Made by a program: the position numbers and the translations under genes
Source: Bacteroidales bacterium
Lineage (GTDB): Bacteria; Bacteroidota; Bacteroidia; Bacteroidales; UBA12481
NCBI GenBank assembly: GCA_021160155.1
Contig: JAGHDB010000296.1
Location: forward strand, 1 to 7,406
DNA length: 7,406 nucleotides
Reading direction: 5' to 3'
Shown: in pieces, positions 1 through 5,023 of the stretch
Layout of the letters: every line of letters begins with the position of its first letter
Numbering within the stretch: position 1 is the first letter of the stretch
Notes under the pieces: model-generated
Database searches by the model: none
What the model saw: only the letters and a program-made list of their open reading frames with translations
What the model was told of the DNA's origin: nothing

Positions 1-60
1 AGCCAGTACGAAAATCAATCCCAACACTATATATAATATGGTACTTAATCCTGCATGCAT
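1..60 (-). CDS. N-terminal fragment of an unidentified small membrane protein (runs off the left edge)
   Basis: Read leftward from the ATG at 60-58, the frame is open to the window edge and gives MHAGLSTILYIVLGLIFVLA. Residues 4-20 are almost entirely hydrophobic, which fits an N-terminal transmembrane segment or an uncleaved signal anchor. A strong Bacteroidota-type promoter lies just upstream on the same strand (97-66), which is the main reason to believe in the gene. Only 20 codons are visible, so no family can be assigned and no function is proposed. The gene is divergent from the Rieske-like lipoprotein gene at 151. The frame is also open upstream of the ATG for 16 codons back to a TAA, but that stretch contains the promoter and is unlikely to be coding. 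The start codon sits very close to the predicted transcription start. Confidence 0.5.
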   Translation of the reverse strand, partial: MHAGLSTILYIVLGLIFVLA

Positions 61-65
61 CAGAA

Positions 66-97
66 CAAAAATAAGATTTGAATCCGGATTTCTCAAA
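66..97 (-). promoter_or_regulatory. Bacteroidota-type promoter for the leftward edge gene
   Basis: On the minus strand, TTTG (97-94) is followed after 20 bases by TATTTTTG (73-66). This matches the Bacteroidota -33 TTTG / -7 TAnnTTTG consensus exactly, with normal spacing. Transcription should begin around 63-58, at or within a few bases of the ATG at 60-58, so the messenger would have almost no leader. The surrounding sequence is AT-rich, so a chance match cannot be excluded, but both boxes and their spacing agree. Confidence 0.6.
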
Positions 98-150
98 AAA
101 AAGTAATCTTAAAAAAAATAACAATCATTTTATCTCGTTATTTTCGATAA

Positions 151-591
151 ATGAAACAACGAATCCAACGCATGTTCCCGGCTCTGTTACTGTTATTGGG
201 AGTATTATCCTCCTGCGACCGTCACAGGCAGATACCGGTACCTTACGTATACGTAAATTACACCGTCTATCTGAATAATCCCTCGAATTATCCGCTTCAG
301 GTACCGGGCAACTATCTGATCCTGCCGGATCTGGGAAATCACGGAATTATTCTTTACCGTCGAACCATCGGGGAGCCGGATGACTTTGTGGCTTTCGATC
401 TGACCTGTACCAACGAACCTCTTGACGAATGTGTATTGTCAATGGATAGTACCGGTTTTTACCTTGAATGTCCCTGTTGCGGATCCAGATTTTCTGTCTG
501 GGACGGTATGGTAGTCAAGGGCCCGTCCCGGTGGCCGTTGCTGCAATATCAAACTGCATATAACGGTACCACGGTCAGGATATACAATTAA
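151..591 (+). CDS. Small lipoprotein with a degenerate Rieske-like domain
   Basis: This 146-residue protein has a lipoprotein signal: basic start (K2, R4, R7), Leu-rich core at 11-19, and lipobox LSSC with the lipidated Cys at 22. It should be membrane anchored on the periplasmic side. The C-terminal half resembles the second half of a Rieske [2Fe-2S] domain: CPCCGSRF at 107-114, DG at 118-119, KGPS at 123-126 and the closing LQYQ strand at 131-134. The canonical ligands are not preserved. The first CxH reads C86-T-N88, and the His of CPCHG is Cys110. Cys86, Cys94, Cys107 and Cys110 could instead bind zinc or an iron-sulfur cluster, with Cys109 spare. The electron partner, if any, is unknown. 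The start at 151 is preferred over Met8 because only it supplies the basic n-region. The gene is monocistronic and converges on ahcY. Confidence 0.85.
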   Translation: MKQRIQRMFPALLLLLGVLSSCDRHRQIPVPYVYVNYTVYLNNPSNYPLQVPGNYLILPDLGNHGIILYRRTIGEPDDFVAFDLTCTNEPLDECVLSMDSTGFYLECPCCGSRFSVWDGMVVKGPSRWPLLQYQTAYNGTTVRIYN

Positions 592-598
592 AGCTTTA
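589..598. other. Palindrome joining two convergent stop codons
   Basis: The sequence TAAAGCTTTA is a perfect 10-base palindrome. It contains the TAA stop of the lipoprotein gene (589-591), a 4-base spacer (592-595) and the TAA stop of ahcY on the other strand (598-596). There is no room for a conventional terminator between the genes, and I see no strong hairpin with a T-tract close by. Each transcript probably runs into the opposing gene. Calling the palindrome functional would be a guess, since two facing TAA codons create most of it. Confidence 0.5.
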
Positions 599-2023
599 GT
601 ATCTGTAATGCTCCGGTTTATAGGGCCCGTTAACCGGAACTCCGATATACCGGGCCTGTTCTTTGGTTAACTGTGTAAGTTTCACCCCGATATGTGGCAG
701 GTGGAGCCGGGCAACTTCTTCATCCAGATGTTTCGGCAACCGGTACACACCCAGTTCATATTGTTTCTGCCACAGTTCCATTTGAGCCAGGGTTTGATTG
801 GTAAAAGAGTTGCTCATAACAAAGCTGGGATGGCCGGTAGCACAACCCAGGTTTACCAAACGGCCTTCAGCCAGCAGGATGATTGAGTGTCCGTCTTTAA
901 AATAGTATTGATCTACCTGGGGTTTAATGTTTTCTCTTCGGATTTCCGGATGATGATCGAGTTGACCAACCTGTATTTCATTATCAAAATGGCCGATATT
1001 GCAAACGATCGACTGGTCTTTCATCTTCTCCATGTGTTCCAGACGGATGACATCCCGGTTTCCGGTAGTAGTCACATAAATATCCCCTTCAGGAAGAGCC
1101 TCCTCAAGCGTTTTCACTTCAAATCCTTCCATAGCAGCCTGCAGGGCACAAATGGGGTCGATCTCTGTCACAATTACGCGGGCACCGTAACTACGCATAG
1201 AACGGGCACTTCCTTTACCTACATCACCATATCCGCAAACAACCACTACTTTACCGGCAATCATAATATCAGTGGCCCGTTTGATTCCGTCGGCCAGGCT
1301 TTCACGACAACCATACAGATTATCAAATTTCGATTTGGTCACCGAATCGTTCACATTAATGGCCGGGAAAAGCAGATTACCCTGCTCCATCATCTGGTAG
1401 AGCCGGTGCACTCCGGTTGTGGTCTCTTCTGAAACACCCCTGATTTCCCCGGATATCCGGGTCCAAAATCCCGGATCCTCTTCAACGCCTTTTTTTAAAT
1501 TATCCACCAGAGCGATAAAATCATCCCCGGTTTCTGTCTCCTCCATTTTTTTCACTTCATCGGGATGCTGCTCCAAAGCTACTCCGAGATGTACCATCAG
1601 TGTGGCATCTCCTCCGTCATCCACAATCAGGTTGGGCCCCACTCCTCCTTCAAAGGTAAGCGCCTGGCGGGTACACCACCAATACTCCTCAAGAGTTTCC
1701 CCTTTCCAGGCAAAAACGGGAATCCCCGCTTCGGCTATAGCTGCTGCCGCATGATCCTGTGTACTGAAAATATTACATGAAGCCCAGCGTACCTCAGCTC
1801 CCAACTCAACCAGGGTTTCGATAAGTACGGCTGTTTGAATGGTCATATGAAGAGAACCGGTAATCCGTGCATCTTTCAGGGGTTGCCGATCCCGGTATTT
1901 TTTACGCAAACTCATAAGCCCGGGCATTTCCGTTTCAGCCAGTTCGATCTCTTTTCTCCCCCATGGAGCCAAAGAACGATCTTTAATCCGGTACCTGATA
2001 ACCTCTTCTTTATTCTGAAACAT
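596..2023 (-). CDS. ahcY: S-adenosylhomocysteine hydrolase (adenosylhomocysteinase)
   Basis: This cytoplasmic enzyme reversibly hydrolyses S-adenosylhomocysteine to adenosine and homocysteine, using tightly bound NAD+, and so relieves product inhibition of methyltransferases. The 475-residue protein is full length. Visible landmarks are GSLHMT with the substrate-contacting His59, the VDDGGD segment at 134-139, EETTTG at 199-204, [15 protein letters not shown] at 225-239 (catalytic Lys230 and Asp234, conserved Cys239), the Rossmann loop GYGDVGKG at 264-271, NIGHFDNE at 342-349, GHPSFVMS at 397-404, and the C-terminal KPEHYRY that completes the neighbouring subunit's NAD site. Residues about 155-195 form the extra insertion seen in the longer bacterial enzymes. 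The gene lies 8 bases downstream of ribF and probably shares its transcript, but also has its own promoter inside the end of ribF. Its 3' end faces the lipoprotein gene 4 bases away. Confidence 0.98.
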   Translation of the reverse strand: MFQNKEEVIRYRIKDRSLAPWGRKEIELAETEMPGLMSLRKKYRDRQPLKDARITGSLHMTIQTAVLIETLVELGAEVRWASCNIFSTQDHAAAAIAEAGIPVFAWKGETLEEYWWCTRQALTFEGGVGPNLIVDDGGDATLMVHLGVALEQHPDEVKKMEETETGDDFIALVDNLKKGVEEDPGFWTRISGEIRGVSEETTTGVHRLYQMMEQGNLLFPAINVNDSVTKSKFDNLYGCRESLADGIKRATDIMIAGKVVVVCGYGDVGKGSARSMRSYGARVIVTEIDPICALQAAMEGFEVKTLEEALPEGDIYVTTTGNRDVIRLEHMEKMKDQSIVCNIGHFDNEIQVGQLDHHPEIRRENIKPQVDQYYFKDGHSIILLAEGRLVNLGCATGHPSFVMSNSFTNQTLAQMELWQKQYELGVYRLPKHLDEEVARLHLPHIGVKLTQLTKEQARYIGVPVNGPYKPEHYRY

Positions 2024-2031
2024 AATTTATT

Positions 2032-2997
2032 TTATTTATTGCAAAGATAATACATCCCTTCCGAACGCCAATCAGTCAGGATCTCCATGGTCTGTTTCCG
2101 GTCTTTGACCAGTTGTGCTTTTAATTCATCCAGGCGATTGAATTTCATCTCATCGCGCAGTTTCCGGACGAAGAAAATACGTAATGTTTCACCATACAGA
2201 TCCTGCGTAACATCAAACAAATGAACTTCGATGGTTTTGTGGTTCAGGTCATCAACCGTGGGCCGGACACCAATATTCAACATACCGTTATAACAGTCGC
2301 CTTTTAAGTTAACCTGAACAGCATATACTCCGTCTGCCGGAATAATTTTTGCCAGGTCCGGCAAACCTACATTAGCCGTTGGGAATCCCAGTGACCGGCC
2401 CACTTTTTTACCGGTTATCACTTTGCCCGTAACCAGATAAGGATATCCCAATAATCGATTTACAGAAGCCAGGTCACCGGATTGCAGGTACGAACGGATA
2501 AAAGACGAACTGATCTTGTGCGACCCTTCAAGATGAAGATCGACAGGATGCACCTGAAAACCGGTAGTTCGCCCAATCTGCCTGAGCATTGACAGGTCTC
2601 CGGCTCCTCCCTTTCCAAAGCGGTGATCATCACCAATAACTAAATGAACGGGAACAAAATAAGCAGTCAGGTAATTCCGGATAAAATCTTCAGCCGGCAG
2701 TGCAGCAAGTTTCATATCAAACGGGATCACCCAACAGTAATCAATCTTCATTTTCTCAAGAAGCCACAGTTTTTCGTCCAAAGTTGTCAGCAATCCGGAC
2801 TTATTCTCATGCGGATGTACCACGGATCTCGGCTGAGGCCAGAAAGTGATCACCAAAGTTGCACGCTTTTCAGCAGCAGCCAGATTCACCATCTTATCCA
2901 ACAACGATCTGTGTCCCCGGTGTAACCCGTCAAAAAACCCAATCGTTACTACCGGCTTGTCTATCCTGATGGATTCGGTTTGATGGTAGATCTTCAT
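2032..2997 (-). CDS. ribF: Bifunctional riboflavin kinase / FMN adenylyltransferase (FAD synthetase)
   Basis: The enzyme phosphorylates riboflavin to FMN and then adenylylates FMN to FAD in the cytoplasm, releasing pyrophosphate in the second step. From the ATG at 2997 it is 321 residues. The N-terminal nucleotidyltransferase domain shows GFFDG (20-24), HRGH (26-29), IGDDHRFGKGGAGD (121-134) and the ISSSFIR motif (162-168). The C-terminal riboflavin kinase domain shows GFPTAN (204-209), GVYAV (223-227), NIGVRPTVD (241-249) and IEVHLFD with the likely catalytic Glu257. An in-frame GTG at 3018 would add seven residues, but it overlaps the predicted -7 promoter box (3025-3018) and would not be transcribed. 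The usual family N terminus, MKI followed by a short strand and then the GFFDG loop, also supports 2997. It is the first gene of a probable ribF-ahcY transcript and divergent from the thioredoxin lipoprotein gene. Confidence 0.97.
   Translation of the reverse strand: MKIYHQTESIRIDKPVVTIGFFDGLHRGHRSLLDKMVNLAAAEKRATLVITFWPQPRSVVHPHENKSGLLTTLDEKLWLLEKMKIDYCWVIPFDMKLAALPAEDFIRNYLTAYFVPVHLVIGDDHRFGKGGAGDLSMLRQIGRTTGFQVHPVDLHLEGSHKISSSFIRSYLQSGDLASVNRLLGYPYLVTGKVITGKKVGRSLGFPTANVGLPDLAKIIPADGVYAVQVNLKGDCYNGMLNIGVRPTVDDLNHKTIEVHLFDVTQDLYGETLRIFFVRKLRDEMKFNRLDELKAQLVKDRKQTMEILTDWRSEGMYYLCNK
2042..2072 (-). promoter_or_regulatory. Internal promoter for ahcY within the 3' end of ribF
   Basis: On the minus strand, ATTG (2072-2069; one mismatch to TTTG) is followed after 19 bases by TATCTTTG (2049-2042), an exact TAnnTTTG match. 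Transcription would start around 2038-2034, near the ribF stop codon (2034-2032), giving ahcY a leader of about 10-15 bases before its ATG at 2023. The -7 box falls in the Tyr-Leu-Cys codons near the ribF C terminus. Confidence 0.5.
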
Positions 2998-3011
2998 GAG
3001 AATCAATGAAA

Positions 3012-3044
3012 TTTCCACAAAAGTAAAAAAAAACCCTACATTTG
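3012..3044 (+). promoter_or_regulatory. Bacteroidota-type promoter for the thioredoxin lipoprotein / lpxH operon
   Basis: TTTC (3012-3015; one mismatch to TTTG) is followed after 21 bases by TACATTTG (3037-3044), an exact -7 match. Transcription should begin near 3048-3051, leaving a leader of about 16-19 bases before the ATG at 3067. The promoter physically overlaps the leftward ribF promoter. Confidence 0.55.
3018..3025 (-). promoter_or_regulatory. Predicted -7 promoter box for ribF
   Basis: TACTTTTG on the minus strand is an exact match to TAnnTTTG and lies 20 bases before the ribF ATG at 2997, so the leader would be short. I do not see a convincing TTTG at the -33 position, so the assignment rests on one box and its location. 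It sits between the -33 and -7 boxes of the opposing promoter. Confidence 0.5.
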
Positions 3045-3066
3045 TGGATCATTATAAACGAATATT

Positions 3067-4227
3067 ATGCATCGGATAACTTATTGTATCATAGTGACTT
3101 GTATGGCATTATTATTTGCGTCATGTCACCATGATCACAATTTTACACTGACCGGAGAATTGACCGGTTCTGCCGGAGACACTCTGTTGGTTGAAGAGAT
3201 GGCAGGTAAAACCCTTGAAACACGTCACACCCTGATCACAGATGACACGGGTCAGTTTTCGTTCACTGATACTGCGGCAAATCCCAGGTTATTATTTCTG
3301 CACACACCTGAACAGCAGTATATCACCATTCTGGCCCTGGAAGGTGATCAAATCCATATCACTGCTGAAAAGGGTAAAATCAATGAATCGCTAACCATTG
3401 AAGGGTCGCCGGCATCCAAGCTGGTATTGACGCTTAATAATGAATTGATTCGTGCCAACGGTATTTTGGATTCACTTTCGGAACAGTACCAGAAACTTCA
3501 GGGAACACCTTTTGCTGAACAGGCCATCAGCCGGTTACAGGGAGAATACCAGAAATTGCTGAGCCAGCAGCGGGATTTTGTACGCAAATTCATCGACCAG
3601 AATTATGAATCACCGGCGAGCCTGCTCGCCTTGTCGCACCAACTGGCACGACAATCTGTGTTGAATCCGTCAACCGATTTTGATCTTTTTACCCGGGTTG
3701 ATTCCGCCCTGTATAAAAAATATCCCGAATCCACCCTGGTACTTAACCTGCACAGGTTTGTGGTTTCTTACAAACAGCAACAAGCCGCTCAACCCGCGCA
3801 ACCATCCAGCTGGATAGGAAAAGAAGCTCCTGATATCAAATTACCCTCTCCGGAAGGAAACATGGTATCACTCTCTTCTTTACGGGGTAAATATGTTCTG
3901 CTGGATTTTTGGGCCTCGTGGTGCGTCCCCTGCAGAAGAGAAAGTCCCAATCTGGTAAGTGCCTATCATCAATACCACAGCAAGGGATTCGAAATTTTTC
4001 AGGTATCACTCGATAAGCGTAAAGAGGATTGGGTAAAAGCCATTTCGGATGATCAGCTTAACTGGTTGCATGTCAGTGATCTGAAATACTGGAATGCCGC
4101 TCCTGCAAAACTTTACGGGGTGCAATCCATCCCTGCTAATTTTCTTTTGGATCCCAAGGGTAAAATTATTGCCCGAAATCTGAGAGGTCCTGCCCTGGTT
4201 AACAAATTGAAAGAGCTGTTTGATTAA
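3067..4227 (+). CDS. Periplasmic thioredoxin-fold lipoprotein, DUF4369 plus TlpA/ResA-like domain
   Basis: This 386-residue protein is probably a membrane-anchored thiol-disulfide oxidoreductase facing the periplasm. The signal peptide ends in lipobox FASC with the lipidated Cys20, followed by a His-rich start to the mature protein. Residues about 25-115 form a beta-rich DUF4369 domain, opening with FTLTGELTG. Residues about 120-235 are predominantly helical and rich in Gln and Leu, with two similar stretches (YQKLQG at 141-146 and YQKLLS at 161-166). A Gln/Pro/Ala linker (237-248) leads into the thioredoxin domain: GKEAPDIKLPSPEG (251-264), LLDFWASWCVPC with active-site Cys286 and Cys289, and the cis-Pro loop SIPANFLLD (354-362; Pro356). 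This architecture is common in Bacteroidota, usually as several paralogues, so the client protein cannot be named. The gene is first in an operon with lpxH, six bases downstream in the same frame. Confidence 0.93.
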   Translation: MHRITYCIIVTCMALLFASCHHDHNFTLTGELTGSAGDTLLVEEMAGKTLETRHTLITDDTGQFSFTDTAANPRLLFLHTPEQQYITILALEGDQIHITAEKGKINESLTIEGSPASKLVLTLNNELIRANGILDSLSEQYQKLQGTPFAEQAISRLQGEYQKLLSQQRDFVRKFIDQNYESPASLLALSHQLARQSVLNPSTDFDLFTRVDSALYKKYPESTLVLNLHRFVVSYKQQQAAQPAQPSSWIGKEAPDIKLPSPEGNMVSLSSLRGKYVLLDFWASWCVPCRRESPNLVSAYHQYHSKGFEIFQVSLDKRKEDWVKAISDDQLNWLHVSDLKYWNAAPAKLYGVQSIPANFLLDPKGKIIARNLRGPALVNKLKELFD

Positions 4228-4233
4228 TGTATT

Positions 4234-4980
4234 GTGGAACCGGGAAAAAACATCTATTTTCTTTCTGACGCCCATCTTGGTTCGCCCGATTATAAAAGCA
4301 GTCTGCAACGTGAAAAACGGCTGGTCAGTTTTTTAAAACAAATTCAATCCTCCGCCTCCGATATTTTTTTCCTGGGTGACCTGTTTGATTTCTGGTTCGA
4401 GTACCGGCGGGTGGTCCCCCGTGGATTTACCCGGTTGCTCGGCACCCTTTCTGAACTCTCCGATGCCGGCATCCGTCTTCATTATTTTACCGGCAACCAC
4501 GATATTTGGCTGTTTGATTACCTCGAAAATGAAATAGGGATGACTGTTTATCGCCGGCCCGCCCGGCTGACTCTGGGTCAAAAAGAGTTTTTTTTAGCTC
4601 ACGGGGACGGATTTGATGAAACCGATCACCGCTTTAAAATTATCAAGAAAATATTTACCTGCCGGATATTACAATGGGGATTCTCCAGGTTGCATCCCAA
4701 TTTTGCCATCTGGCTGGCACATTCCTGGTCAAACCGCAGCCGTGAAAAACACGGGGAGGATCCCTTCAGGGAAGAAGAAGAACCCATGGTAAAATACGCC
4801 CGGAAACACCTGTTAAACCGGGGTTACGATTACCTCATTTTCGGACATCGTCACTGTCCGGTGAATTATCCGCTGGATGATCATACCCGCCTGATTATCC
4901 TGGGCGACTGGTTGACTCATTTTTCCTACGCCATGTTTGACGGGGATACTGTAACGTTAGTAGGAAACAAGTTGCAATAA
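4234..4980 (+). CDS. lpxH: UDP-2,3-diacylglucosamine diphosphatase (LpxH-type metallophosphoesterase)
   Basis: The likely reaction is hydrolysis of UDP-2,3-diacylglucosamine to lipid X and UMP, an early lipid A step on the cytoplasmic face of the inner membrane. The 248-residue protein carries the calcineurin-like metal site in order: SDAHLG (Asp12, His14), GDLFDFW (Asp49), GNHD (Asn88, His89), AHGDG (His123) and GHRH (His205, His207). The FDFWFEYRR segment following the GD motif is typical of LpxH relatives. Residues 128-185 are the helical insertion expected over the acyl-chain site, with a charged EDPFREEEE stretch. The start is GTG at 4234; in the same frame the preceding gene's TAA lies at 4225-4227 and no ATG intervenes. 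A nearby ATG at 4227 is out of frame. It is the second gene of the operon with the thioredoxin lipoprotein, and both act in envelope biology. Substrate is assigned by family resemblance, so a related phosphoesterase is possible. Confidence 0.9.
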   Translation: MEPGKNIYFLSDAHLGSPDYKSSLQREKRLVSFLKQIQSSASDIFFLGDLFDFWFEYRRVVPRGFTRLLGTLSELSDAGIRLHYFTGNHDIWLFDYLENEIGMTVYRRPARLTLGQKEFFLAHGDGFDETDHRFKIIKKIFTCRILQWGFSRLHPNFAIWLAHSWSNRSREKHGEDPFREEEEPMVKYARKHLLNRGYDYLIFGHRHCPVNYPLDDHTRLIILGDWLTHFSYAMFDGDTVTLVGNKLQ

Positions 4981-4982
4981 GA

Positions 4983-5010
4983 GCACAGGGGGATATATCC
5001 CCCCGTGTGC
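4983..5010. terminator. Hairpin terminator between convergent lpxH and hppA genes
   Basis: GCACAGGGGG (4983-4992) can pair with CCCCC (4999-5003) and TGTGC (5006-5010) around an ATATAT loop, with a two-base bulge (CG, 5004-5005) on the right arm. The ten paired positions are GC-rich and lie just past the lpxH stop, between two converging genes, so the element probably serves both. There is no T-tract immediately after it; the nearest run on the plus strand is at 5026-5033, inside the hppA end. The exact termination mechanism is therefore uncertain. Confidence 0.7.
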
Positions 5011-5023
5011 CCATACAATCCAT

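Noticed and set aside
139..146. TATTTTCG as a possible -7 box for the Rieske-like lipoprotein gene
   Set aside because: It has one mismatch in the TTTG part, no TTTG at the -33 distance, and ends four bases before the ATG. In such AT-rich sequence this is too weak to call.
78..278. 66-codon rightward reading frame overlapping the lipoprotein gene start
   Set aside because: It begins in the AT-rich intergenic region in another frame, has no signal or motif, and conflicts with the well-supported lipoprotein frame.
887..1432. 181-codon rightward reading frame, with others at 692-886, 1419-1754 and 1835-2050
   Set aside because: All lie opposite ahcY, whose full set of catalytic motifs is unambiguous. 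Their translations show no recognisable domain and look like antisense shadows.
2024..2050. A SAM- or SAH-responsive riboswitch ahead of ahcY
   Set aside because: Only 8 bases separate ribF and ahcY, and the predicted leader is about 10-15 bases, too short for such an element.
4006..4581. Leftward reading frames opposite the thioredoxin lipoprotein and lpxH genes (4006-4308, 4333-4581)
   Set aside because: They overlap coding sequence with clear thioredoxin and metallophosphoesterase motifs and have no recognisable content of their own.
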